Made by a program: the position numbers and the translations under genes. Positions 1 through 7,301 of a stretch of 64,000 nt of DNA are shown here, piece by piece. Source of the DNA: Bradyrhizobium sp. 200 (GTDB lineage Bacteria; Pseudomonadota; Alphaproteobacteria; Rhizobiales; Xanthobacteraceae). Under the pieces are notes generated by a model. The model was not told the origin of the DNA and searched no databases. It saw only the letters and a list, made by a program, of their open reading frames with translations. The stretch spans positions 1,054,001 through 1,118,000 of the forward strand of contig NZ_CP064689.1 of assembly GCF_023100945.1 (NCBI RefSeq), given 5' to 3'. Numbering within the stretch: the stretch's first letter is position 1; the number at the start of each line of letters is the position of its first letter.

Positions 1-261
1 ATCAAATGGTTCGATACGGAAGACGGCAAATTTTTTAAGGTGTTCTACTATCTGCACCGATGCGGTCGCACCCGCTCTGACCAGAACTTCACTTAGAGCT
101 GGCGTAGGTACGATCAATTTCGTCTTAGACTTGTCTAGGGTTGCTATTAGAAATTCGACCCGCTCTTTGACGTGTGGAAGCGGCACCCCGCCAGCTTGAA
201 CTGGAACGGGCGTGTCAGGCCGAAAAAGTAGCAACAGCAGGGACGCGTCAATGACCTCCAT
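1..261 (-). CDS. PIN-domain protein, C-terminus beyond the window
   Basis: Reading leftward from the ATG at 261 the frame stays open to the window edge (87 codons). The product opens with MEVIDASLLLLLF, where D5 matches the first acidic residue of PIN nucleases, and continues to PTPALSEVLVRAG, where E58 fits the second conserved acidic position. PIN proteins are Mg-dependent ribonucleases, many of them VapC toxins. The start codon lies 14 bp inside the 3' end of the upstream gene (248..1033), so the two are probably translated together. That partner is much larger than a usual VapB antitoxin, so a classical VapBC pair is not proven. The later acidic residues lie outside the window. Confidence 0.72.
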   Translation of the reverse strand, partial: MEVIDASLLLLLFRPDTPVPVQAGGVPLPHVKERVEFLIATLDKSKTKLIVPTPALSEVLVRAGATASVQIVEHLKKFAVFRIEPFD

Positions 262-1033
262 GCGGCTTCCTCTTCGTGCCGTGGCGCAAGTCGGTCAATT
301 CATCAAATGATGCGTCAGTCCACTCAGTAGGAATAGACCGAAGCTCTTGCAATACCGTCGAAAGCGAAGCTTCCTGCAACGGCTCGAAGCTCTCAATCTT
401 GAATTCTACAAGAGACCATTGGCCCTCGTTATCGCGAGACCAGCGCCCCTTTCCAAACAATCGCACGGGTTCATAGAGTTTCGAACCCAATTGCTTGGCT
501 ACTGCACGAGTAGCGACGCATCCGCTAAGTTTTTTGTCTTCGACTTCGAGCCATACAGGAACAGTTTCGTCCTGCCCTCCGACTCTAATTACGGTACCAT
601 CGATAGAGCCCTGTTGCCGGACTACTGGAAACTTCTCTTCGGGCTCTTCCCTGCCGGGGAATCGAATGATGACAGCACTGACTTTCTTGTCGTGAAGGAA
701 GCCAACCGCATTGTCTTCACGCAATAGCTTGTTGATTTGCTTAAAGGCGCGTGCGGCTTCGCTTGGACCTTCGCCGCGTCGAACACTGTTCGTTCGCGCC
801 CGAACCTTGGGTATGGCCTCATGTTCGACTTGCGAGACAAGGACGGTGCTGCCCGGTTCAAGCCTATTAAAGTGTACGGCGTTAGGCTCGCCCAAGAGCC
901 TAGACAGTTCGCCCATGTATTCGGCCAGTCGCGCCATAGGAATCGTCTCGGGCGAATAGGCATCGATACGAAATCGATACTCTGCCCGGTCCCTTTTGAC
1001 GGTTCGCTTGCTGGTCGGTTTTGCCGGTTTCAT
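248..1033 (-). CDS. Uncharacterised protein paired with a PIN-domain gene
   Basis: A 261-residue protein starting at MKPAKPTSKRT; a longer frame reaches 1168, but this ATG has a purine-rich AAGAG upstream and the extension looks non-coding. It begins with a basic segment (residues 1-15), followed by YRFRIDAYSPETIPMARLAE and a mixed charged body with few hydrophobic stretches, so it is probably cytosolic. I recognise no named domain. Its 3' end overlaps the PIN-domain start by 14 bp, which suggests a co-translated two-gene module. It could be an antitoxin or a substrate-recognition partner, but this rests on gene order only. Antisense reading frames through it are shadows. Confidence 0.65.
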   Translation of the reverse strand: MKPAKPTSKRTVKRDRAEYRFRIDAYSPETIPMARLAEYMGELSRLLGEPNAVHFNRLEPGSTVLVSQVEHEAIPKVRARTNSVRRGEGPSEAARAFKQINKLLREDNAVGFLHDKKVSAVIIRFPGREEPEEKFPVVRQQGSIDGTVIRVGGQDETVPVWLEVEDKKLSGCVATRAVAKQLGSKLYEPVRLFGKGRWSRDNEGQWSLVEFKIESFEPLQEASLSTVLQELRSIPTEWTDASFDELTDLRHGTKRKPHGGH

Positions 1034-1109
1034 GCTGAAGCTCTTTACGCGAGCATAGTACAACTCGGAACTGTAGAACAGCTTAACTGGAAGCCAACAG
1101 GCCCCGCGC

Positions 1110-1406
1110 CTAGCCCCTAACGCCCTTGCCGTAGTCGATGACCTCGCCCCAATTCGGCCGGGGGTCAACCCAACCGACGCTGCCGCACTGCGTACACTTC
1201 AAATGCGCCAATATGTCGGGCCATTGCCATTCCGGCAGGTCGTCCAGCTTCACGGTCGCGCTGTGCCAACAGCGCTCGCGTGTGTCACCATCCGGCGGGC
1301 CGACGCAGTAGACCAAAATGGTTTTGAATCCTTCGGCCTTCATGGCGGACGGCGTGCCATCGGACCAATAGCGCAATCTGGAATTCGGTTTTCGACGCCA
1401 CGGCAT
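1110..1406 (-). CDS. Small hypothetical protein with a CxxCG motif
   Basis: A 98-residue protein starting at MPWRRKPNSRLRYW; an upstream GTG (1451) is possible but adds unlikely residues. The C-terminal half contains LKCTQCGSVGWVDPRPNW. The CxxC pair resembles half of a zinc knuckle, and a second cysteine (in ILVYCVG) lies earlier. No signal peptide or membrane segment is visible. It lies just upstream of, and in the same direction as, the PIN-module gene, with 76 bp between them, so it might share its transcript. Function unknown. Confidence 0.5.
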   Translation of the reverse strand: MPWRRKPNSRLRYWSDGTPSAMKAEGFKTILVYCVGPPDGDTRERCWHSATVKLDDLPEWQWPDILAHLKCTQCGSVGWVDPRPNWGEVIDYGKGVRG

Positions 1407-1637
1407 GACGGGATATTGCGCCCCTTGCAGCGCGCGAGTCGAATCGCACAACCCATTGCGCCCGGGAACAGCATCGCACCGCGAGCGGCGGGGGTGTGGA
1501 TAGATCGCGAGTCGAATCGCGTGCGCGAACAGACGACGGTGGAGTCCGTTGGCAAATTAGGATATTGACTCTTGTGCATGAACAAGCGCTCGCCCTAGCT
1601 TCTGGGGCTGACCGCACAGCGCAGGGTGCAAGCACAC

Positions 1638-1760
1638 ATGAAGCGAGCATGCATGGCAGCGTGTGATGCGGCAGTTCACTACAAGCCGAGGAAGGGCGGT
1701 TATCGACGCCGCACGATGGCTCGCGGATTCAAGCCGGTTAGAGGAAAGCGCCGTAAGTAG
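1638..1760 (+). CDS. Candidate 40-residue basic peptide gene
   Basis: A short ATG-to-TAG frame encodes MKRACMAACDAAVHYKPRKG followed by a strongly basic tail ending in GFKPVRGKRRK. The coherent basic composition with repeated Lys/Arg-Gly turns looks more like a real nucleic-acid-binding peptide than random high-GC translation. The upstream AGGGTG is only a weak ribosome-binding site and no homologue is known to me. It lies in an otherwise gene-poor stretch. Confidence 0.3.
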   Translation: MKRACMAACDAAVHYKPRKGGYRRRTMARGFKPVRGKRRK

Positions 1761-2078
1761 AATCGCGGCGTGCTGCGCGACCCGACAACGCCCCGGAAAG
1801 CCCGCCCCGACCGGCGGGCATTTATCATGCCAGCCCCAGCGCGCCAGCCGCGTCCATGCGTTATTCCGGCCCCGGCCGTGGTGTTGTGGCCTCCGACCGG
1901 AACCCCTCTAGAAACGGCTTAAAATGGCTTGGCTGGATGTGTAGGGAAAGCTGTAGGGCAAATTCAGGTGATTTCTATAAGTATCTGAAATCATTATGTA
2001 AAAAAGTAGGGCACGACCGGCATCACCACGGTCGCACCCTACGTCGCCGGTCAATGGGGCAGGGGGAATAACCGGCTG
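1761..2078. other. Gene-poor stretch, no supported gene
   Basis: No convincing coding frame is seen here. The part at about 1900-2010 is noticeably more AT-rich than the surrounding DNA and contains three spaced TAGGG motifs. This could be the edge of an acquired segment, but no integrase, tRNA or direct-repeat attachment site is visible. Confidence 0.4.
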
Positions 2079-2141
2079 CCGGGAAGACTCCGAGCCCCCC
2101 GGAGTCGTTCCCGGGCTCCGCAAATTTTTTCAGATTTTTTT
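2079..2141 (+). terminator. Strong two-tier hairpin followed by T tracts
   Basis: An outer stem CCGGGA/TCCCGG (2079-2084 with 2109-2114) encloses a perfect 7-bp inner stem GACTCCG/CGGAGTC (2086-2092 with 2100-2106) and a 7-nt loop. T6 and T7 tracts follow at 2125-2130 and 2135-2141. The T runs begin about 10 nt after the stem, so this is not a textbook intrinsic terminator. It could be a terminator or the 3' end of a small RNA. It lies about 90 bp before the next gene. Confidence 0.5.
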
Positions 2142-2233
2142 CGAACACGGTTAAGTGATCGAGAACCGCCGGACCCCCGACGGCTCCGTTCGGGTTGTGT
2201 TCGTGATCGCCATGGGGCGAGGGACACACCGTC

Positions 2234-2620
2234 ATGTCACAGATTTTCAAAGCATTTTTTGCCGTTTTTGCCATCTTTGCGACGTTTGGCGCCGTCCAGC
2301 TCGCGTCAGGCCATGATCTCACCGGCCTTCGGCAGCTCGCCTCGACGGCGCCCGCATCGGACATCAATCGCGCCGCCAAGACCGACCGCGGGGTGCTCAG
2401 GGCCGCGCAAAGCCAGACCGAAACCATTACCATCCGGAACGTCGGCCTCGACGACACCTCCGTGGTGGTGCGGGTTCCCGTGGTCGCCGAGGAGGTACGG
2501 AACCGTCCGGCGGTGCCGGCCAAGCCGAAGGCATCGAAGACCGCGATCGCCTGCGAACCGCCGGTCAGCGTGTTGACCGAGATCGCCAAACTGCTTCAGC
2601 CCGGCCGCTGCATAACCTGA
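2234..2620 (+). CDS. Secreted hypothetical protein
   Basis: 128 residues. An N-terminal signal peptide is clear: MSQIFKAFFAVFAIFATFGA followed by VQLASGH. The mature part has a central SQTETITIRNVGLDD region and a C-terminal ACEPPVSVLTEIAKLLQPGR segment with two cysteines that could pair in the periplasm. I know no named domain. The gene stands alone downstream of the 2079-2141 hairpin. It is likely a periplasmic orphan protein of Bradyrhizobium type; function unknown. Confidence 0.7.
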   Translation: MSQIFKAFFAVFAIFATFGAVQLASGHDLTGLRQLASTAPASDINRAAKTDRGVLRAAQSQTETITIRNVGLDDTSVVVRVPVVAEEVRNRPAVPAKPKASKTAIACEPPVSVLTEIAKLLQPGRCIT

Positions 2621-2780
2621 TCGCGGGCACGGTGTGCGAAACGAGCGCAGATTCGTATGGGAGGCAAAGGCGCGATAGCGCCGTGCCCACCATCGATCAC
2701 CAATCGCGCTGCTTGATGGTGGGTACGCTGCACTCATCCCGGGCTGCAAGATGAGCATGGGGAGGCGACGGATCCCGCCG

Positions 2781-3866
2781 CTAATCGTCCACATCCTCCT
2801 GCGGACGGCCGAACAGATGAATGATCCCCGGCGTCGTGATCGAGACGAACACGAAGCGCGACAGATGATGGGCGCCGACGAAAATCGGATCGATATGCAG
2901 CGTGAGCGCCAGCGCCAGCATGGCGTCCATCGCGCCCGGCGCGAACGCCACCACGACGTCGGCCAAGCGCACATTGGTGGCGAGCACGATCACCGTGACG
3001 AATATCGCCGATATGGCGATGGCGACGGCGAACGAGCCCAGCCCGGCATGGATGTGGCTGAGCAGCGTCGACTTCTTGATCCGCGAAAACCGCGTGCCGA
3101 TCACGGCGCCGATGCCGACCAGCGCCACGCCGCGCATCCATGGCGGCAGGCCGCCCTCGATCAGGTCGGTGCCGTGCAGCACGGAGGAGGCGATCATCGC
3201 ACCGAACATCCAGCTCGCCGGAAATTTGGCGAGCCGAAGCAGCAGCGCGACGGCGAGAGAAGCCGCCGCCAGCACAGCGAGTTCGAGCGGCGAGGCGATG
3301 AGGCTGGTGACTTCCATCGGCGCCGTCGGCGCAATGCCGGTCAGCGCCAGCACCAGCGGCAGCGCCGCGGTCAGGATGATCACGCGCATGGTCTGCACCA
3401 CGGCGATCGCCGCGACATCGGCGCCCTTCTCGGCGGCCAGGATCGTGATCTGCGACAGCGCGCCGGGGCTTCCGGCCAGCAATGCCGAGGTCTGGTCCCA
3501 GCCGTGCATGCGCTGCAGATAGATGCTCGAGCCGAAGGTCGAGCAGAACGTCGCCAGCGCCAGCAGGCCGATGGTCAGGGGATAGGCGCTCATGTGCTGG
3601 ATCAGTTGCCGCGATACCAGCGAGCCGAGCGTGATGCCGAGCAGCACCAGCACCGATTGTGTCAGGATCGGCGGCATGGTGAGGGGGCGCCCGGCCATGG
3701 CAGCGATGCCGACGGCGGCCATCGCGCCGGAAATCAGCCCGCCCGGCAGGTTGAGCCACAGAAACAGCAGGCCGCCGGCGGTGCCGATGACGAGCGTCTC
3801 GAGCGTGCCGAGAATTTTGGCACGGTCGGTCATCGCGGAAGATATCGATGTGGGGATCAGGCTCAC
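2781..3866 (-). CDS. AbrB-type integral membrane protein (PF05145 family)
   Basis: 361 residues with about ten hydrophobic segments arranged as two similar halves, each carrying a Gly/Pro-rich motif (LPGGLISGAMAAVGIAAMAG in the first half; FPASWMFGAMIASSVLHG in the second). This matches the family annotated as AbrB or putative ammonia monooxygenase, which is a polytopic inner-membrane protein of unclear transport role and unrelated to the Bacillus DNA-binding AbrB. The GTG at 3866 has AAGG just upstream; the ATG at 3833 is an alternative. It has no operon partner. Confidence 0.82.
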   Translation of the reverse strand: MSLIPTSISSAMTDRAKILGTLETLVIGTAGGLLFLWLNLPGGLISGAMAAVGIAAMAGRPLTMPPILTQSVLVLLGITLGSLVSRQLIQHMSAYPLTIGLLALATFCSTFGSSIYLQRMHGWDQTSALLAGSPGALSQITILAAEKGADVAAIAVVQTMRVIILTAALPLVLALTGIAPTAPMEVTSLIASPLELAVLAAASLAVALLLRLAKFPASWMFGAMIASSVLHGTDLIEGGLPPWMRGVALVGIGAVIGTRFSRIKKSTLLSHIHAGLGSFAVAIAISAIFVTVIVLATNVRLADVVVAFAPGAMDAMLALALTLHIDPIFVGAHHLSRFVFVSITTPGIIHLFGRPQEDVDD

Positions 3867-3930
3867 GCCGCCTTATGGCAAATCCGCCTGCGCCGGACAA
3901 ATGCATCACGCGATTGCAGCAATGCAGGAC

Positions 3931-4025
3931 TGGAGCGTTTTCCAGCGAAGTGGAGACCGGTTCGCGTTGAGAAAACGCGTCAAAACAAAAAACTAGAACC
4001 CCGTTCCGATTCCATCGGAACGGGG
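3931..4025. repeat. Dispersed intergenic palindromic element, copy 1
   Basis: The segment carries GCGTTTTCCAGCGAAG, then GAAAACGCGTC, and ends in a 12-bp perfect hairpin CCCCGTTCCGAT-TCC-ATCGGAACGGGG (3999-4025). A second diverged copy lies at 9385-9498 with the same block order. It fits the short interspersed elements common between genes of Bradyrhizobium. The terminal hairpin could also stop transcription. Confidence 0.75.
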
Positions 4026-4215
4026 AAGGCTCCAGCGTCTGCACAATGCCTGCACAAACAGTCGGCCGCGTTGGCTGAACGCACGCTGAATGCGAAGGCA
4101 GGTCGCGCATCCCGGCGCCACAAAAATTTTACCGGAGGGCTCGCCCGATGCGTTGTAGCAAGCTGAGGTTGCGCTAGGATGCCGCCCGCAGATGACTGCC
4201 CCAAGGAGACCAGGG

Positions 4216-4713
4216 ATGACTATTCAAGCAAAAATACTGGGCGCGATTGCGATGTCGGGTTTGGCTGCGCTTGCGATGACCTCGCAGGCGAATGCTCTGA
4301 CCGCGCAGGAATGCAGCGCCAAATACCAGGCTGCCAAATCCGCCGGCACGCTCGGCGGCCAGAAGTGGAACGACTTCCGGAAAGCCCAGTGCGGCGCCGA
4401 CGCTGCGCCGGCTGCCGCCGCTGCTCCCGCGGCAGCGGCCCCCGCCGCGGAGCCAAAGGAAGCCGCCAAGAAAGAATCCAAGAAGGAAGCCAAGGAGGCT
4501 GCGGCGCCTGCTGCTCCGTCAGGCCCCGCAGTCTATCCGAACGCGGTCGATCCGAAATATTCCAAGGAGACCGCCGGCAAGGCGCGCATGCACACCTGCG
4601 TGGATCAATACAACGCCAACAAGGCCACCAACGCCAATGGCGGCATGAAGTGGATCCAGAAGGGCGGCGGCTATTACAGCGAATGCTCCAAGAAGCTGAA
4701 GGGCTCGGCCTAA
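4216..4713 (+). CDS. Secreted two-domain cysteine protein with Ala-rich linker
   Basis: 165 residues. The ATG at 4216 follows an AAGGAG ribosome-binding site; a frame from 4192 is less likely. The signal peptide ends near ANALTAQEC. The mature protein has two similar short modules, each with two cysteines and a GG-x-KW pattern (LGGQKWNDFRKAQC and GGMKWIQKGGGYYSECSKK), joined by an Ala/Lys/Pro-rich linker. The layout recalls PsiF-like periplasmic repeat proteins, but I cannot confirm the family. A strong hairpin lies just downstream. Function unknown. Confidence 0.72.
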   Translation: MTIQAKILGAIAMSGLAALAMTSQANALTAQECSAKYQAAKSAGTLGGQKWNDFRKAQCGADAAPAAAAAPAAAAPAAEPKEAAKKESKKEAKEAAAPAAPSGPAVYPNAVDPKYSKETAGKARMHTCVDQYNANKATNANGGMKWIQKGGGYYSECSKKLKGSA

Positions 4714-4728
4714 GCAGCGACCGACGCG

Positions 4729-4755
4729 GGCGCGGCCGGAAATTTCGGCCGCGCC
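4729..4755. terminator. Bidirectional hairpin between convergent genes
   Basis: A perfect 10-bp stem GGCGCGGCCG/CGGCCGCGCC with a 7-nt AT-rich loop sits between the stop of the secreted protein and the stop of the convergent TetR gene. It likely terminates transcription from both sides. There is no long T tract. Confidence 0.6.
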
Positions 4756-5366
4756 TACAATTCGCGGAGCAATGTTTCGGCCGACTTCGCCAGCAGTTGG
4801 GCGCGCTTGCGCGGCCCGCGTTCGAGAAACAGCAGGCTCTGGCCGAACACGAAGCAGTAGAACAGGAACGCCTGCGCGTCGGCTTCCTCACTGGCCAGCC
4901 CCGTCGCGCGATAGAGATGCCCGACATTCTTCAGCCGCGCGGCGTCGACGCTGGCCGCCGCGTTAGCGGCAAGCTCGTCGGAGCGGGCCCATTGCCGGAT
5001 CGCGAGTTCGACCGCCATGCCTTCGGTATTCATCCGTTCGGAATAGAGCGCGATCAGCGCCTTTAGCCGCTCGCGCGCGGTGGCGCCATCGAGGCTGGTC
5101 TGTCTTTCGATCGCGGCAATGCGCCCCTCGCTCCAGTTTTGCAGCATGGCTTCCAGCAGGGCCGCGCGGTCGCGGAAGCGGCGGTAGAAGCCGCCCTTGG
5201 TGACGCCGAGGTTCTTGGCCAAAACCTCGACCCGCACCCCCGCGACGCCGGTCCGGGCGATTTCCTCCAGGCCGGCCTCGATCCAGCTCTCGCTTCGCAC
5301 CTCGCCGGTCCGCGCCTCTCCGGTCCGTCCGTTTCCGGTTCTGGCCTCTCCTTTGGCATCGCTCAT
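4755..5366 (-). CDS. TetR family transcriptional regulator
   Basis: 203 residues. After a repetitive Arg/Gly/Thr-rich leader (residues 1-25) comes a TetR helix-turn-helix with VEVLAKNLGVTKGGFYRRFR (about residues 47-66). The rest is a helical ligand-binding domain. It is transcribed away from two thioesterase genes, and two near-identical palindromes lie in the shared promoter. It is therefore probably a self-regulating repressor that also controls the thioesterase pair, responding to an acyl-CoA or aromatic ligand. The ligand is inferred from context only. Confidence 0.88.
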   Translation of the reverse strand: MSDAKGEARTGNGRTGEARTGEVRSESWIEAGLEEIARTGVAGVRVEVLAKNLGVTKGGFYRRFRDRAALLEAMLQNWSEGRIAAIERQTSLDGATARERLKALIALYSERMNTEGMAVELAIRQWARSDELAANAAASVDAARLKNVGHLYRATGLASEEADAQAFLFYCFVFGQSLLFLERGPRKRAQLLAKSAETLLREL

Positions 5367-5388
5367 GATCCGGCCTCACCGACTGTTG

Positions 5389-5402
5389 ATACGGTACCGT
5401 AT
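5389..5402. promoter_or_regulatory. Palindromic operator 1 (likely TetR site)
   Basis: ATACGGTACCGTAT is a perfect 14-bp palindrome 22 bp upstream of the tetR start. The same TACGGT/ACCGTA half-sites recur in operator 2, with centres 35 bp apart. Confidence 0.65.
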
Positions 5403-5420
5403 TGCTAACCCGGACAGGGC

Positions 5421-5440
5421 TTGATACGCTACCGTATCAA
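5421..5440. promoter_or_regulatory. Palindromic operator 2 (likely TetR site)
   Basis: TTGATACGCTACCGTATCAA is a 20-bp palindrome with one mismatched pair. It lies 37 bp before the thioesterase start, where a bound repressor would block that promoter. Confidence 0.65.
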
Positions 5441-5477
5441 GATGCAAAAAGGCGGGAAAACAAAGCGGGAGAAAACG

Positions 5478-5903
5478 ATGGAGACGGACGCGACCTATCG
5501 CGGCACGGTCTATCCTTGGCAATGCGATCATGTCGGGCACATGAACATCATGTGGTATGTCGGCAAGTTCGACGAGGCGAACTGGAATCTGTTCGCAAGG
5601 CTCGGCCTGACGCCGTCCTATCTGCGCGGATCCGGCCGCGGCATGGCCGCCGTGCAGCAGAACAACACCTATAAGCACGAGCTGCTGGCCGGCGACGTCG
5701 TCGAGGTCAGGAGCTACCTCCTGGAAATCCGCGACAAGTCGATCCGCTTCCTGCATGAGATGCGTAACGCCGAAACCGGCGAGATCGCCGCGATCTGCGA
5801 ATTCGTCGGCGTCCATATGGACCGGCAGGCGCGCAAGTCGACCCCCTTCGCGCCCGCGATCCGCGACGCCGCGATGAAGCATCTCGAACCGGCGATGGCG
5901 TAA
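5478..5903 (+). CDS. Acyl-CoA thioesterase, 4-hydroxybenzoyl-CoA thioesterase-like
   Basis: 141 residues, starting METDATYRGTVYPWQCDHVG; the ATG at 5478 has GGGAGA upstream and the longer frame to 5421 would run through the operator. The hot-dog signature is visible as YPWQCDHVGHMNIMWYV, with the catalytic-type Asp before HVGHMN. This family hydrolyses acyl- or aroyl-CoA esters in the cytosol. It is followed after 6 bp by a second hot-dog thioesterase, and both are probably under the divergent TetR regulator. The true substrate is not visible. Confidence 0.86.
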   Translation: METDATYRGTVYPWQCDHVGHMNIMWYVGKFDEANWNLFARLGLTPSYLRGSGRGMAAVQQNNTYKHELLAGDVVEVRSYLLEIRDKSIRFLHEMRNAETGEIAAICEFVGVHMDRQARKSTPFAPAIRDAAMKHLEPAMA

Positions 5904-5909
5904 GCGGTC

Positions 5910-6386
5910 ATGACACGATTTCAGCCGAAGAATCCGGATTATCGCGCCATCGCGATTCATACGTTCAACCAGCAGCGCGCGATGAAGACGCTCGGCATTT
6001 CGATCAGCCGGCTGGAGCCCGGCGAGGTCGATCTCGCGATGGATTATTCGGCCGACCTCATCCAGCAGCACGGCTTCATCCATGCCGGGATCATCACCGC
6101 AGGCCTCGACAATGCCTGCGGCATCGCGGCGTTTACGCTGATGCCGGCGGCAACCGGAATTCTCACCGTGGAATTCAAGACCAACCTGCTGGCGCCTGCA
6201 CGCGGCGAGCGGTTCGCCTTTCGCGCCACCGTCGTCAAACCCGGCCGCACGCTGACGGTCTGCGAGGCCCGCGCCTATGCGACGCATGACAGGGTCGAGA
6301 CGCTGATCGCGACCATGAGCGGCACGCTGATGGCGCTGGCCGCCGGCCGCGCAACGGCGCCTGAGGAGGGACGCGTTCCGACGTGA
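5910..6386 (+). CDS. PaaI family hot-dog thioesterase
   Basis: 158 residues. The pattern QQHGFIHAGIITAGLDNACG is the PaaI-type hot-dog helix with the HG-x-IHAG core, followed by TVEFKTNLLAPARG, the typical strand. These enzymes hydrolyse hydroxyphenylacetyl-CoA and related acyl-CoA species. It follows the upstream thioesterase closely in the same direction. Two different thioesterases in one unit suggest clearance of a stalled CoA-ester intermediate, but no degradative enzymes lie beside them. Confidence 0.86.
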   Translation: MTRFQPKNPDYRAIAIHTFNQQRAMKTLGISISRLEPGEVDLAMDYSADLIQQHGFIHAGIITAGLDNACGIAAFTLMPAATGILTVEFKTNLLAPARGERFAFRATVVKPGRTLTVCEARAYATHDRVETLIATMSGTLMALAAGRATAPEEGRVPT

Positions 6387-6482
6387 CGGCCTGACCAGTG
6401 TTGCAGTGCAGCTTTGTGCTGCAGCCATGGCGACCCGGAGAAATTTCTTCTATGGTCGCCCGGTGCAACTGAGTCTTTCAAC

Positions 6483-7265
6483 TTGATCATCTCCACCGCG
6501 CAAGGCTTGCTGGGGCTGGCGTCGGGGATGCTGGTCGGGTTTTCGCTTGGCCTGGTCGGCGGCGGTGGCTCGATTCTGGCGGTGCCGCTGATGGTCTATG
6601 TGGTCGGCGTGGCGGAGCCCCATATGGCGATCGGCACCAGCGCGATCGCGGTGGCCGCCAATGCTGCGATCAACCTGTCCAACCATGCGCGCGGCGGCAC
6701 CGTGATCTGGTCCTGCGCGCTGATCTTCGCCGCAGCCGGGATGGCCGGCGCCTTCGGCGGTTCGATCCTCGGCAAGATGATGGACGGCCAGAGATTGCTC
6801 GCGCTGTTTGCGCTGGTGATGATCGTCATCGCGCTCCTGATGCTGAAGACGCGGTCGCGGATCGGCCTGCCGGACGTGAAGGTCTCGATGTCGAACATAC
6901 CGGCCATCGTCGGCCTCGGCCTCGCGACCGGGACCATGTCCGGATTCTTCGGCATCGGCGGCGGATTCCTGATCGTGCCGGCCCTGATGCTGGCGACCGG
7001 CATGCCGATCATGAACGCGGTCTCGTCCTCGCTGGTCGCGGTCACCGCCTTCGGCATGACGACGGCCGCCAGCTATGCCTGGTCCGGGCTGGTGTCGTGG
7101 GCGTTGGCCGCGCTGTTCGTGGCGGGCGGCATCGCCGGCGGACTGGCCGGCACGCGTTCGGCACGGCATCTCGCCGAGCGCCGCGGCGCGCTCAATATCG
7201 TGTTTGCCGTGGTCATTATTGCCGTGGCGCTCTATATGCTGGCGCGTAACATATCACCGTCCTGA
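6483..7265 (+). CDS. TauE/SafE family sulfite or sulfonate exporter
   Basis: A polytopic membrane protein of about 260 residues with around eight hydrophobic segments. The two internal repeats each carry the family glycine motif (SLGLVGGGGSILAVPL and FFGIGGGFLIVPALML). The family exports sulfite, sulfoacetate or related anions. No ATG is available in frame near the N-terminus; TTG at 6483 places the start just before the first membrane segment, while TTG at 6414 is a longer option. A DsbA-like gene follows after 36 bp. Confidence 0.85.
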   Translation: MIISTAQGLLGLASGMLVGFSLGLVGGGGSILAVPLMVYVVGVAEPHMAIGTSAIAVAANAAINLSNHARGGTVIWSCALIFAAAGMAGAFGGSILGKMMDGQRLLALFALVMIVIALLMLKTRSRIGLPDVKVSMSNIPAIVGLGLATGTMSGFFGIGGGFLIVPALMLATGMPIMNAVSSSLVAVTAFGMTTAASYAWSGLVSWALAALFVAGGIAGGLAGTRSARHLAERRGALNIVFAVVIIAVALYMLARNISPS

Positions 7266-7301
7266 GCGTAGACAGGAAATGCAGGCCTTCGCGAGACCCA
7301 T

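Noticed and set aside
2751..4166. 471-codon open frame on the plus strand
   Set aside because: It lies antisense to the AbrB-type gene; its translation is Arg/His/Gln-rich without domains, typical of a high-GC shadow frame.
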